From assembly GCF_013184745.1 (NCBI RefSeq), contig NZ_JAATVU010000013.1:59655-123654 (forward strand): a stretch of 64,000 nucleotides of DNA. The letters run 5' to 3'. Within the stretch, counting starts at the first letter, position 1. Each line of letters begins with the position of its first letter. Under the pieces are notes generated by a model. The model did not search any database and was not told where the DNA came from. It saw only the letters and a list, made by a program, of their open reading frames with translations. Source of the DNA: Mangrovicoccus sp. HB161399. Lineage in GTDB: Bacteria > Pseudomonadota > Alphaproteobacteria > Rhodobacterales > Rhodobacteraceae. Of the stretch, positions 28,257 to 37,247 are shown in pieces. The position numbers and the translations under genes were made by a program.

Positions 28257-29477
28257 TCAGAAGCCGAGCGCCAGCTTGATGATTAGCGCGTTCGCGATGT
28301 CGACGAAGAAGGCCGAGACCAGCGGCAGCACGATGAAGGCCAGCGGCGACGGGCCATAGCGCTGGGTCACGGCGGTCATGTTGGCGATGGCGGTCGGCGT
28401 CGCGCCCAGGGTCACCCCGGTGAAGCCAGAGGCGACCACGGCGGCGAAGTAATCCTTGCCCATCGCGCGGAAGACGACGAGCAGGATGAAGGCGGTGGCG
28501 GCCACCGACTGCAGCACGATGGCCAGCGCCAGCGGCCCGGCATGGGCGGCGAGCGTCCAGAGCTCCATCGACATCAGCGACATGGAAAGGAAAACCGAGA
28601 GGCTGAATTCCTGGATCAGCCCCATGGCCGGCGTGCCTGCGGGCCATTCGATCTTCGGCAGGATGCGCGGCACGGCGTTCGACAGCACGATGCCGGTCAG
28701 CAGGCAGGGCACGAAGAGCGGCAGCATCACGCCGAGTTCGGACAGCGCCTCGTGGAAGGCGGAGCCGAGCGCGACGGCGATGTTGATCCACAGGATCGCG
28801 CGCAGGAAATCGCCGTTCGTCAGCCGCCCCGGCGTGTGGCCCTCGTCGGAAATGGCGGCAGCCGCGTAGGATTCGGGATCGGCCTCGGGCGCGGCCAGCT
28901 TGTGGCGGTCGATCAGGTAGCGCGCGATCGGGCCGCCGAGCAGGCTCGCCGAGATAAGCCCCAGCGTCGCCATGGCGATGCCCAGCTCCGCCGCGCCGGG
29001 CACGCCATAGGTGTCCTGCACCACCGGCCCCCATGCGATCGCGGTGCCATGCCCGCCGATCAGAGCGGCGGTGCCCAGCATGGTGCCGGCCTGGCTCGGC
29101 AGGCCGAAGGCCAGCGCCGAGACGATGCCGATCCCGGCCTGCACCACCATGTAGCCGATGGTCAGCGCCAGCATCAGCGCCAGTACCGGCCCGCCCTTGA
29201 TCAGGTCCGACAGCCGCGCCGACAGCCCGACCGTGGTGAAGAAATAGACCAGCAGGAAATCGCGCGCCGACAGGTCCCAGGACACTTCCCTTCCGGTGAA
29301 GGCGACGACCGCCCAGGCGATCAGCGCCGCCAGCAGCCCGCCCGAGACCGGCTCGGGGATCGAATAGGCGCGCAGGAACGGAACCGAGGCCGTCAGGCGG
29401 ACACCCGCGAAATAGACCACGATCGCGGTGGTGAAGGCGGCGAAGCCGCCGATCAGGATGGGATCGGCTTCCGGCAC
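28257..29477 (-). CDS. gltS: Sodium/glutamate symporter
   Basis: A 406-aa inner membrane transporter with about ten helices. It has the GltS features AYSIPEPVSGGLLAALI, the pore-like GTAALIGGHGTAIAWGP, and the second repeat with GLIQEFSLSVFLSMSLMSME and VASGFTGVTLGATPTAIANM, an inverted-repeat pair. It imports glutamate with Na+. The GTG at 29477 lies 4 bp past the DUF6446-like stop with CAGGAG upstream, so the two genes form an operon. It lies between the DUF6446-like gene and glyS. Confidence 0.93.
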   Translation of the reverse strand: MPEADPILIGGFAAFTTAIVVYFAGVRLTASVPFLRAYSIPEPVSGGLLAALIAWAVVAFTGREVSWDLSARDFLLVYFFTTVGLSARLSDLIKGGPVLALMLALTIGYMVVQAGIGIVSALAFGLPSQAGTMLGTAALIGGHGTAIAWGPVVQDTYGVPGAAELGIAMATLGLISASLLGGPIARYLIDRHKLAAPEADPESYAAAAISDEGHTPGRLTNGDFLRAILWINIAVALGSAFHEALSELGVMLPLFVPCLLTGIVLSNAVPRILPKIEWPAGTPAMGLIQEFSLSVFLSMSLMSMELWTLAAHAGPLALAIVLQSVAATAFILLVVFRAMGKDYFAAVVASGFTGVTLGATPTAIANMTAVTQRYGPSPLAFIVLPLVSAFFVDIANALIIKLALGF

Positions 29478-29481
29478 GGGC

Positions 29482-30000
29482 TCACTCCTGCGGGGGCGGC
29501 GGGCAGCCTTCGGGGGCAGGCTCGCCGTCGAAGACCTTCTCGCCGCAATGGTTGATCTGCTGCCAGGCGTAGCCCCGGCCGTCCTGCATGACCGCGACGA
29601 CGCGGTCGATGCCGTAATGGACGTTCTCCTCGCCGAGGAAGGCGACGGCGCTGCCGTCTTCCAGCGCCGCGCCTATGGCGCCCGCGTCGAAGCAGGAGAA
29701 CCAGCCGGGCGCCGTCAGCGGCTCGGCGGCCTCATAGAGTTCATAGGTCTCGGTCAGCGTGGCCAGCGAGACCGGCGTCTCGAAGCAGGCGCGGAACCGG
29801 ATGGGCGAGGAATTGGCGTCGATCGCCTCGACCTCCCCGGCCGGGATCGCCTCTGCCACGCCGGACACGGAGGTCAGCCGGATCTGCAGGCTGCCTGCCG
29901 GGACCGGATCGTAATAGTAGTAGACCTGCAGGTAGTACATCGCCGCCCCCGCAACGGCGGCCACGGCCACGATCATCCCGGCGATCCACTTCCCCTGCAT
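29482..30000 (-). CDS. Membrane-anchored protein (DUF6446-like), function unknown
   Basis: A 172-aa protein with one N-terminal membrane helix (residues 5-27, IAGMIVAVAAVAGAAMYYLQV) and a periplasmic domain. That domain contains IRFRACFETPVSLATLTETYEL and ends CGEKVFDGEPAPEGCPPPP. It looks like the DUF6446 family, which I remember as lying beside glyQ and glyS in Rhodobacteraceae; this was not checked. Function is unknown. AGGCAGCGC precedes the ATG. Confidence 0.75.
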   Translation of the reverse strand: MQGKWIAGMIVAVAAVAGAAMYYLQVYYYYDPVPAGSLQIRLTSVSGVAEAIPAGEVEAIDANSSPIRFRACFETPVSLATLTETYELYEAAEPLTAPGWFSCFDAGAIGAALEDGSAVAFLGEENVHYGIDRVVAVMQDGRGYAWQQINHCGEKVFDGEPAPEGCPPPPQE

Positions 30001-30088
30001 GCGCTGCCTCCTGCCCTCGCCCCCTGATACCTCTCCGGCGCGCGGCGGACAAAGACCAAAGGGCCGCAGGTCAAGGCGCGGCCCGGCT

Positions 30089-30763
30089 TCAGCGGCGGCG
30101 CTGGAAAGAGAAGCGCCCTGCCAGGATTTCACGCACCGCGCCGCAGCCATGGGCCGCGAAATGCCGCCAGGCGGCGGCGGCGAAGCGGCGCGGCGCGAAG
30201 CGCGACCAGGACAGGGTGATCTCGCCGCCCGGCCCCGCCGCGGCGAGGAATGCCGCGCGTTCGTCCGGGCCGAGGGCAGCCAGCTCCAGCGCGTCGGCGA
30301 TGTATTCCTCGTCCACCTGGTGCAGGGCGGCACCGCCGGGCCGCTGGGCGATCAGCGCGTGGACCAGTTCATGCGCCAGCAGCGAGCGGAAGGCCGCCTG
30401 CACCGACAGGGCTGCATAGGCATCGCCGGGCGGCAGATGGCCGGCAAGCAGGTCCGGCGCCAGGATGCGGATGCGGCCGAGAGTGCAGTCATAGCTCGCC
30501 AGGCAGCGGTCCCGCCCCGCCGCCAAGCTGTCGGCGGTCTCGATCTCCACCGGCGCGGAAAGGTCCATGCCGCAGGTCTCCAGGGAGTCGCCCGCCGCGC
30601 TGGCAGCTGCGCAGACCGCGCCGTGCGACTGGCCCTCTTCCGCGAGGAAGGCAGGATCGGCACAGGTCTCGAAACCGTCCGCCGCTGCCGCCGCTCCCGG
30701 CAGGATCGTGGCTGCGGCCAACGCGGCCCCAGCAATCTGCTTCCTTCTCCGATCCGCCCGCAT
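30089..30763 (-). CDS. Exported protein with a zinc-metallopeptidase-like HExxH motif
   Basis: A 224-aa exported protein. A signal peptide (about residues 1-28, AAAAADG) is followed by a cysteine-containing region and the motif HELVHALI (residues 131-138), a candidate HExxH zinc site. A Glu about 18 residues later (VDEEYIADALELA) fits the third ligand of gluzincins. Four cysteines in CADPAF, AVCAAAS, ETCGMD and RCLASYDC may form disulfides. It could be a small periplasmic peptidase, but activity is unproven. AGGAGGG precedes the ATG at 30763. It heads the run of minus-strand genes through gltS to glyS. Confidence 0.7.
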   Translation of the reverse strand: MRADRRRKQIAGAALAAATILPGAAAAADGFETCADPAFLAEEGQSHGAVCAAASAAGDSLETCGMDLSAPVEIETADSLAAGRDRCLASYDCTLGRIRILAPDLLAGHLPPGDAYAALSVQAAFRSLLAHELVHALIAQRPGGAALHQVDEEYIADALELAALGPDERAAFLAAAGPGGEITLSWSRFAPRRFAAAAWRHFAAHGCGAVREILAGRFSFQRRR

Positions 30764-31588
30764 CGGCCCTCCTGCCGCACCGGTCGGCAGCAAGGGTAGC
30801 GCGCGCAACCCTGAATTGCACGCCACCCCGCTGTCCTTTCATTGGGCCGCCCGCCGGAAACGGCCATCCCTGCATGCCTGCGCAGCAGGAAAGGCCGCGG
30901 CCGGGCAAATGGACCGCATGCCGCGGTCAGCCGTGACATCGGCCCTTGCAAGGAGTCCCCGCTCAGGCAGAACCGAAAGCTGGCGACCGGTAGCGCGCCG
31001 CGCGATCGACCGCGGCATTTCAGCCCCGGCGCGGCCCCGGACGGGCGCAACGCCTCCGCATCGGCCAGTTTCGGGTCAGCGACAGCGGCCAAGCCCGCCA
31101 CGGGTCTCGCAGCACGTGCGACCGACGAAGCCGCCGCGACCACGGATAGCGGAGGCTGCAAGACCGCCGAGAACGGCGAATTCGGCAAGATCAACCTTCC
31201 GACCGGCCCGAGCGGATCGGAACGGCGACTGGCGGCATGGTCCGGATTTTCCGGGACAATGGCGTGCCATCCGCGTGAAGGCACCGGACATCAGGAGAAG
31301 CCGCTCGCCTCTTCGAGATCCTTGCGGGAGAAGTCCTTGCCCGCGTGCCCGGCCTCATCGCCCGAACGCCCTGAACCGCAACGATCGGCGCGGCCGTCCG
31401 GCGCCGCATGCGCCCGTCCTTCACGAGGCTCCTTTCGGACGCCATCGGGCAGAAGCGGCGGCAGAACCTCGGCATGCCCGCGCCGGGACCGTCGCGGGGC
31501 GATGATCCCGGCGGCCCTGCGCCCTTGCCCTCGCCCCGCATCCTCCGCTACGGCTCGGGCCTGACATCCCCGACCGGCAGGATCCCCC
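30764..31588. other. 825-bp gap before priA: no gene seen
   Basis: The largest unexplained gap in the window. Several open frames cross it, but all are Arg/Pro/Ser-rich as expected from out-of-frame high-GC DNA. The minus-strand frame ending at 31291 has a more protein-like tail (GHAGKDFSRKDLEEASGFS), but the upstream part is not convincing. I see no RNA gene. Confidence 0.5.
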
Positions 31589-33769
31589 TTGTTCCCCGCA
31601 GGCGCGCGCATATCCGTCCTCACCACCCAGCCGCTTGACCGGCTGCTCGACTACAAGGCCCCCGAAGGCGGCTGCCGGCAGGGCGACTTCCTCGAAGTGC
31701 CGCTCGGCCCGCGCAAGATCCTCGGCGTGGTCTGGGGCGAGGGCGGCGGGGAGTTCGACGAGGCCAAGCTGCGCGCGGCCTACCGCGTGCTCGACGTGCC
31801 CCCGATGCGCGAGGAGATGCAGGAATTCCTGATCCGCGCCGCCGATTACACCCTGACCTCCTGGCCCGCGATGCTGCGGCTGGCCGCCCGGGCGCCCGGC
31901 CTGTCGGACCCGCCGTCGATGAAGACGCTCTATGTCCGCGGGACCGAAGAGCCTGCGCGGATGACCGATGCCCGCGCCCGCGTGCTCGACGCGCTCGACG
32001 GCTTCGGCGGCCAGCCGGTGACGATGAAGGAACTGTCCGACGAGGCGGGCACCTCTTCCTCGGTGATCAAGGGGCTGGTGGACCAAGGTGCGGTGGCCGA
32101 GATCGAGGCCCCGCGCGACACGCCCTATCCGCCGCTCGACCCGACCCTGCCCGGCAAGGCCCTGACCGATGACCAGCGCGCCGCCTCCGAAGCGCTGGCA
32201 GAGGCGATCCGCTCGGGGCGCTACGGCACGACCATGCTGAAGGGCGTCACCGGGTCCGGGAAAACGGAAGTCTATCTGGAGGCCGTCGCCGCCTGCCTGG
32301 CGCAGGGACGGCAGGCGCTTGTGCTCCTGCCGGAGATCGCGCTGACCGCCGAGTTTCTCACTCGGGTGGAAAAGCGCTTCGGCGCGAAGCCCGCGGAATG
32401 GCATCACGGCGTGACCATGACCGAACGCCGCCGCTGCTGGCGCATGGCGGCCACCGGCGATGCGCAGATGGTGATCGGCGCCCGCTCGGCGCTGTTCCTG
32501 CCCTACAGGGATCTCGGCCTCGTCGTCGTCGACGAGGAGCACGACACCTCCTACAAGCAGGAGGACGGCGTGCTCTACAATGCCCGCGACATGGCGGTGC
32601 TGCGCGCCTCGCTATGCCACGCGCAGGTGGTGCTGGCCTCGGCGACGCCCTCGCTGGAAACCTGGGTCAATGCCGAACAGGGCAAGTACCGCCGCCTCGA
32701 CCTGGTGTCGCGCTTCGGCCCCTCGGTCCTGCCCGAAATGCGCGCCATCGACATGCGCCGCGAGAGCCTGCCTTCGAACCGATGGATCTCGCCCACGCTT
32801 CAGCGTGCCGCCGAAACGCGGCTGGAAAAGGGCGAGCAGGTGCTCTTCTTCCTCAACCGCCGCGGCTATGCGCCGGTCACCGTCTGCCGCGCCTGCGGCG
32901 ACCAGATCGGCTGCCCGCATTGCGACGCGCGGCTGGTCGAGCACCGCTTCCAGAAGCGGCTGGTCTGCCATCAATGCGGCCTGTCGATCCCGATGCCGAC
33001 GCATTGCCCGAAATGCGATGCCGAGGACCGCCTGGCCCCGGTCGGTCCCGGCGTCGAGCGCCTCGCCGAGGAGGCGCAGGCGCTCTTTCCGGAGGCGAAG
33101 CTGGCCGTCCTGTCTTCGGACCTCTTCGGCACGGCGCGCGAGCTGAAGCAGCGGATCGAGGAAATCGCGGCCGGCGATGCCGAGATCATCATCGGCACGC
33201 AGCTGGTCTCCAAGGGGCACAACTTCCCCAACCTGACGCTGGTCGGCGTGATCGATGCCGATCTCGGGCTCCGGGGCTCGGACCTGCGCGCGGCCGAGCG
33301 GACCTTCCAGCAGATGCGCCAGGTGGCCGGGCGCGCCGGGCGCGCCGAGAAGCCGGGGCTGGCGCTGCTGCAGTCGCACGAGCCGGAGCACCCGGTGATC
33401 CAGGCGATCCTTTCGGGCGACGAGGAATCCTTCTGGCGGGCAGAGGCGGAGGCGCGGCGCTATCTGTCGATGCCGCCTTTCGGGCGGATGGCGGGTATCG
33501 TGCTCAGTTCGCCCGATGTCGCGGAGGTGTTCGATTTCGGCCAGGCGCTGGCCCGCGCCGCGGGTCCGCTGAAGGAGATCGGCGCCGAGGTCTACGGACC
33601 GGCCCCCGCGCCGATCGCGCGGATCCGCGGGCGCCACCGGGTGCGTCTGCTGGTGAAGGCGGAAAAAACGGCGCCGCTGCAGCAGGGGCTGCGCAACTGG
33701 CTGTCGCAGCTGCGGCCGCCGCCGAATCTGCGCCTCGCCGTGGACATCGACCCGCAGAGCTTCTTCTGA
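31589..33769 (+). CDS. priA: Primosomal replication restart helicase PriA
   Basis: A 726-aa helicase that reloads DnaB at stalled forks. The N-terminal DNA-binding domain leads into the helicase core: GVTGSGKTEVYLEA (Walker A), DEEHD (Walker B) and SATPSLETW. The zinc-binding region has CRACGDQIGCPHC and CHQCG/CPKC, giving two four-cysteine sites. Helicase motifs V and VI (GTQLVSKGHNF, QVAGRAGR) follow. The start is a TTG at 31589, preceded by CAGGA, which gives the canonical start FPAGARISVLTTQPLDRLLDY. A hairpin follows the stop. Confidence 0.96.
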   Translation: MFPAGARISVLTTQPLDRLLDYKAPEGGCRQGDFLEVPLGPRKILGVVWGEGGGEFDEAKLRAAYRVLDVPPMREEMQEFLIRAADYTLTSWPAMLRLAARAPGLSDPPSMKTLYVRGTEEPARMTDARARVLDALDGFGGQPVTMKELSDEAGTSSSVIKGLVDQGAVAEIEAPRDTPYPPLDPTLPGKALTDDQRAASEALAEAIRSGRYGTTMLKGVTGSGKTEVYLEAVAACLAQGRQALVLLPEIALTAEFLTRVEKRFGAKPAEWHHGVTMTERRRCWRMAATGDAQMVIGARSALFLPYRDLGLVVVDEEHDTSYKQEDGVLYNARDMAVLRASLCHAQVVLASATPSLETWVNAEQGKYRRLDLVSRFGPSVLPEMRAIDMRRESLPSNRWISPTLQRAAETRLEKGEQVLFFLNRRGYAPVTVCRACGDQIGCPHCDARLVEHRFQKRLVCHQCGLSIPMPTHCPKCDAEDRLAPVGPGVERLAEEAQALFPEAKLAVLSSDLFGTARELKQRIEEIAAGDAEIIIGTQLVSKGHNFPNLTLVGVIDADLGLRGSDLRAAERTFQQMRQVAGRAGRAEKPGLALLQSHEPEHPVIQAILSGDEESFWRAEAEARRYLSMPPFGRMAGIVLSSPDVAEVFDFGQALARAAGPLKEIGAEVYGPAPAPIARIRGRHRVRLLVKAEKTAPLQQGLRNWLSQLRPPPNLRLAVDIDPQSFF

Positions 33770-33770
33770 C

Positions 33771-33793
33771 GCGCGGCCCGGTCCGGGCCGCGC
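33771..33793 (+). terminator. Hairpin after priA
   Basis: GCGCGGCCCG and CGGGCCGCGC form a 10-bp perfect stem directly after the priA stop. No U run follows. The next 345 bp (to the cytochrome gene at 34140) hold nothing I can recognise. Confidence 0.5.
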
Positions 33794-34139
33794 AGAGCAG
33801 CCGATGATTGCGCAGCCTGCGCAGGCCGCCTGTTCCCGGCAAGTGATGCCGGCTGAAAGCGCCCGCTGGCCCCGGACGTCGCCGGCAGTGCCGCACCGGC
33901 GGAGTTCCACCGGGATTGCAACCATCCGGGCCCGGTTGCCCGTCAAGGAGCTTGCGGAGTTGCCGCGGCGCTGCGGGCGGACCGGTCACGTCGGCGCTGC
34001 AAAGCGCGCCGGCAGGCAGGGTTCCGCTTAGCCGGAATTGGCGAAAAGCCTTCCTGGCGCAATGTCCCGTCGGCAAGCCGGGAGGGGGGAGTGCCGGAGG
34101 AAGGTCCGCGGGGCGGCGCCGGAGCCGCCCCGCGCGCGA

Positions 34140-34574
34140 TCACTCGCGGTAGGTGCTGTGGCAGGCCTTGCAGGCAGCGCCGAGCTGGCCGAGCGCCGGA
34201 CCGATATCGGCCTGGGCCAGGATGCTCTCCGCCGCGGCCGAGGCAGCATCCTCCAGATCGGCGGCCTTCATGGTGAAATCGTCATATTGCTGCCAGATGA
34301 CCGGCTTGGCCTCGGAGGCCGGGTCGTCGGCCTGGGTTTCGAACAGCGACGGGATGTTCGCCGCTTCGCCGGCGATCGCCAGCGCGGCCTGCTGCGCCGC
34401 CGAGGCGTCGAAGGCAACGCTTCCCTTGGCCATGTTGCCCAGCAGCTTGGTGTTCTTTCCGATGGTCTTCATCGCCGCGGTGCGCGCCACGACATTCGGC
34501 TCGGTCGGCTCGGCGGCCTGCACGGCGGCGGCGACGGCAATCAGGGCGGCTCCTGCAACCAGGGAACGGATCAT
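34140..34574 (-). CDS. Cytochrome c' family protein
   Basis: A 144-aa periplasmic c-type cytochrome with a signal peptide (residues 1-20, ending AVQA). The four-helix-bundle heme protein carries its CxxCH near the C terminus (CKACHSTYRE), as cytochrome c' does. The first helix includes RTAAMKTIGKNTKLLG, where the family often has a Met or aromatic residue on the distal heme face. Cytochrome c' binds NO and CO and helps cells resist nitrosative stress; that role is plausible but inferred. The heme is attached by the Ccm system after export. Confidence 0.88.
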   Translation of the reverse strand: MIRSLVAGAALIAVAAAVQAAEPTEPNVVARTAAMKTIGKNTKLLGNMAKGSVAFDASAAQQAALAIAGEAANIPSLFETQADDPASEAKPVIWQQYDDFTMKAADLEDAASAAAESILAQADIGPALGQLGAACKACHSTYRE

Positions 34575-34635
34575 CTCACTATGTCTCCAGATGGGCTAAT
34601 CATGCCCGGACGTTAGCAACCGCCGGCCCATGCGC

Positions 34636-34785
34636 CTAGAACAACATTCCCGCCGCTCCTTCGATCGTGAACAGGATCACGCCAACGGGAATTGACACCA
34701 GCGAGGCCAGCCAGAACGCCCCGGCGAATGTGGGCCGGGCACGCGGGGCGACGATGCCGAGAACGGGGGCGGAATTCCTGCGCAT
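34636..34785 (-). CDS. 49-aa membrane peptide, function unknown
   Basis: A small frame (ATG at 34785, stop at 34636) encoding a short basic N terminus (MRRNSAPVLGIVAPRARP) and one clear membrane helix (TFAGAFWLASLVSIPVGVILF). It lies upstream of cytochrome c' on the same strand and 46 bp from the start of the divergent acetyltransferase. The lower-GC codons and sharp helix argue for a real gene. Confidence 0.5.
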   Translation of the reverse strand: MRRNSAPVLGIVAPRARPTFAGAFWLASLVSIPVGVILFTIEGAAGMLF

Positions 34786-34831
34786 GGCGGCATTAACCCC
34801 GCCTTAGGTTCCCATCCGGTTAACGTTGTCC

Positions 34832-35836
34832 ATGGAATGGACAGAGCTTCGCCAGGTTCCCGAACTCTCCCCGGTGCCGATGCAGCAGCACCCGGCCTAT
34901 GGCCGCGCCTGCGCCGCCATCGGCGGCCGCGTCGCCTGGTTCGGCCTCGGCCCGCCGCGCCAGCCGCACGCGGCCGCGCAGGTGCTGCTGCGGCGCTGGC
35001 CGCTTTTCGGCGATTTCGCCCTGATCGCCCGCGGCCCGGTCTGGAACGGCCCGGTCTCGACCCCGGAGGCGGCGGAGGCCACGCTGGCGCTGGTGCGCCT
35101 CCTGCGCCGCCGCTGCCGCGGCGTGATCGCCACCCCGGAGCGCAGCGGCGGCTGCGACCCGCTGGAAGGTGCCGGACTGCTGCCGATGGTCACCGGCAGC
35201 ACCCTGGCACGGCTGCCCCTGGACGGCTCCGAGGCGGAGCGGATGGCGCGGCTCGGGGCCAAATGGCGCAACGGGCTGCGCCGCGCCCGGTCGGAACGGC
35301 TGGACCTGAGCCAGGGCCCCCTGCCCGCGGATGCCGATCACTGGCTGCTGCGGCGCGAGGAGGCCCAGGCCCGCAGCCGCGGCTACAAGCGCCTGCCCCG
35401 CAGCTTCACCTATAACTGGCGGGTGCAGAACGGCGCCCGCTCCGCCCGGGTCTTCACCGCCTCCTTCCTGGGCCAGCCCGCCGCGGCGATGCTGTTCCTG
35501 CTGCACGGGAAGTCGGCGACCTACCATCTGGGGTGGAGCGGCGAGGTCGGGCGCCGCAGCGGCGCGCATGCGCTGCTGCTGTGGGAGGCCTCCTGCTGGC
35601 TGGCGGACCGCGGCTACCGCTGGGCCGATCTCGGCACGCTCGACACGGAGACCCTGCCCGGGCTCGCGCGCTTCAAGCTCGGCGCCGGGGCCGAGCCGCT
35701 GCAGCTGGGCGCAACATGGATGGACGCGCCCGGTGCCGGGCTCTGCGCGCGGCTCTTCGGCCATGGCCCGCGCCGCCCGGACCGCCCCGCCGCGGCGCCC
35801 CGGGGCGGCCCGAGCACCGCGCGCGGACGCGCCTGA
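34832..35836 (+). CDS. GNAT/FemAB-like acyltransferase
   Basis: A 334-aa protein of the FemAB-like GNAT group. The N-terminal part (residues 1-150) is followed by LGAKWRNGLRRARSERLDL and the C-terminal GNAT core FTASFLGQPAAAMLFLLHGKSATYHLGWSGEVGRRSGAHALLLWEA, with the aliphatic and glycine-rich acyl-donor loop. FemAB-like proteins transfer amino acids or acyl groups, for example in peptidoglycan or lipid modification. The substrate is unknown. The ATG at 34832 is used; a TTG lies two codons upstream. It is divergent from the 49-aa membrane peptide. Confidence 0.75.
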   Translation: MEWTELRQVPELSPVPMQQHPAYGRACAAIGGRVAWFGLGPPRQPHAAAQVLLRRWPLFGDFALIARGPVWNGPVSTPEAAEATLALVRLLRRRCRGVIATPERSGGCDPLEGAGLLPMVTGSTLARLPLDGSEAERMARLGAKWRNGLRRARSERLDLSQGPLPADADHWLLRREEAQARSRGYKRLPRSFTYNWRVQNGARSARVFTASFLGQPAAAMLFLLHGKSATYHLGWSGEVGRRSGAHALLLWEASCWLADRGYRWADLGTLDTETLPGLARFKLGAGAEPLQLGATWMDAPGAGLCARLFGHGPRRPDRPAAAPRGGPSTARGRA

Positions 35837-36188
35837 GACCCGGCCGGTCCCGCCGGGAGGGTCCGGAATACCCGCCCCTCCCGGTCCCCGAAGCCGTCTT
35901 CCGCAACATTTCCGGCCGCTCGCGTGTTCCCGTTTTCCGCCGGATCCCGCCCCGGCCGGACGGCGCATTTCGCAATCGCAAACAACCACTTGCCATGCCC
36001 CGCCCAAGGCATGGGCGGAAACTCGCCGACCCGGAAACGGCCAGTGTTTCAGTCGGTTGCAATCTTTGAATTGAGTGCCGGCCGCCCCGTCGCTAGCTAC
36101 CATTCCAGGAAACCGGCCCGCAGAGGCAGGGACCGTCAAGGCAGGCGAAATCCTGCGACAGGCGAACTAGGCAGAGAAAGGAAACGAC
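35837..36188. other. 352-bp gap before lpxC
   Basis: Contains the lpxC leader; its 3' half is less GC-rich, with TTGCAATCTTTGAATTG at 36057-36073. I could not settle on a -35/-10 pair with good spacing and see no gene. GAAAGGAAACGAC forms the Shine-Dalgarno before the lpxC ATG. Confidence 0.45.
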
Positions 36189-37109
36189 ATGCAGAGGACT
36201 CTGAAAGGCAAGGCCGTGTTTCTCGGCCAGGGGCTCCACTCGGGCCGTCCCGTCCGCATGTCCATCTCCCCTGCCCCCGCAGGCCACGGCATCACCTTCC
36301 GCCGCACCGACGCCTCCGCCGCAGGCGGCACGATCCCGGCACGCTGGGACATGGTGGAGCAGACCCCGCTCTGCACCCGCCTCGTCGGCGCCGACGGCGA
36401 CACCGTATCGACCGTGGAACATGTGATGGCCGCGCTGGCCGGCCTCGGCATCCACAACGCGCAGGTCGCGCTCGACGGCCCCGAGGTTCCGATCCTCGAC
36501 GGGTCGGCGGCGCCCTTCGTGCGCGGCATCCTCAATGCCGGGGTCGAGACGCTGACCGCTCCCGCGAAAGTGATCGAGATCCTCAAGCCGGTGGAGGTAC
36601 GCCGCGGCGATGCCGTCGCGCGCCTGGAGCCGTCCGAAACGGTGCAGCTGCGCTTCGAGATCGCCTTCCCCGATGCCGCCATCGGCGAGCAGGAGCGCGA
36701 GCTGAACCTCGCCAACGGCGCCTTCATCCGCGAGCTCTGCGACAGCCGCACCTTCTGCCGCCAGTCCGATGTCGAGGCGATGCATGCCGCGGGCCTGGCG
36801 CTCGGCGGCACGCTGGAGAATGCCGTCGTGGTCGACGGCGCCCGCATCGTCAGCCCCGGCGGCCTGCGCCACCGCGACGAACCGGTGCGCCACAAGATGC
36901 TCGACGCGCTCGGCGACCTCGCCATGGCCGGCGGCCCGATCCTCGGCCGCTACACCGGCATCCGCGCGGGACACGCCCTGACCAACGAGCTGCTGCGCCA
37001 GCTTTTCGCCGATCCGACCGCCTGGCGGACCGTCGATTGCGACACCGACCTGGCGGCCCGCCTGCCCGGCGTCGGCGTCTCGGTCAGCGACCTGGCCCTC
37101 TGCGCCTGA
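36189..37109 (+). CDS. lpxC: UDP-3-O-acyl-N-acetylglucosamine deacetylase
   Basis: A 306-aa zinc amidase, the committed step of lipid A synthesis. The zinc-binding His78 is in STVEHVMAALAG, and the pair near residues 237-241 is in RHKMLDALGDLAMAG (His and Asp); GIRAGHALTNELL carries the catalytic His. The two-domain duplicated fold is complete. AAGGAAACGAC precedes the ATG. With lpxK, waaA and bamD nearby it forms an envelope biogenesis region. Confidence 0.97.
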   Translation: MQRTLKGKAVFLGQGLHSGRPVRMSISPAPAGHGITFRRTDASAAGGTIPARWDMVEQTPLCTRLVGADGDTVSTVEHVMAALAGLGIHNAQVALDGPEVPILDGSAAPFVRGILNAGVETLTAPAKVIEILKPVEVRRGDAVARLEPSETVQLRFEIAFPDAAIGEQERELNLANGAFIRELCDSRTFCRQSDVEAMHAAGLALGGTLENAVVVDGARIVSPGGLRHRDEPVRHKMLDALGDLAMAGGPILGRYTGIRAGHALTNELLRQLFADPTAWRTVDCDTDLAARLPGVGVSVSDLALCA

Positions 37110-37247
37110 ACGGAAACGTGTGCATGGCCGCGCAGAGCGCGTCATCAAAATCTCGGCTGAGGCGTTTTGCCCGGAAAATCTCTGTGCTATCGGAGTGCCG
37201 AACCGGTTAGACCGACCGGACATACGGCGAGCGGAGAAGTTACGGGC

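Noticed and set aside
31291..31626. A minus-strand frame with a protein-like end (GHAGKDFSRKDLEEASGFS)
   Set aside because: The rest is Arg/Gly-rich, no good start or Shine-Dalgarno fits, and no family is recognised. Left as a possible but unsupported gene.
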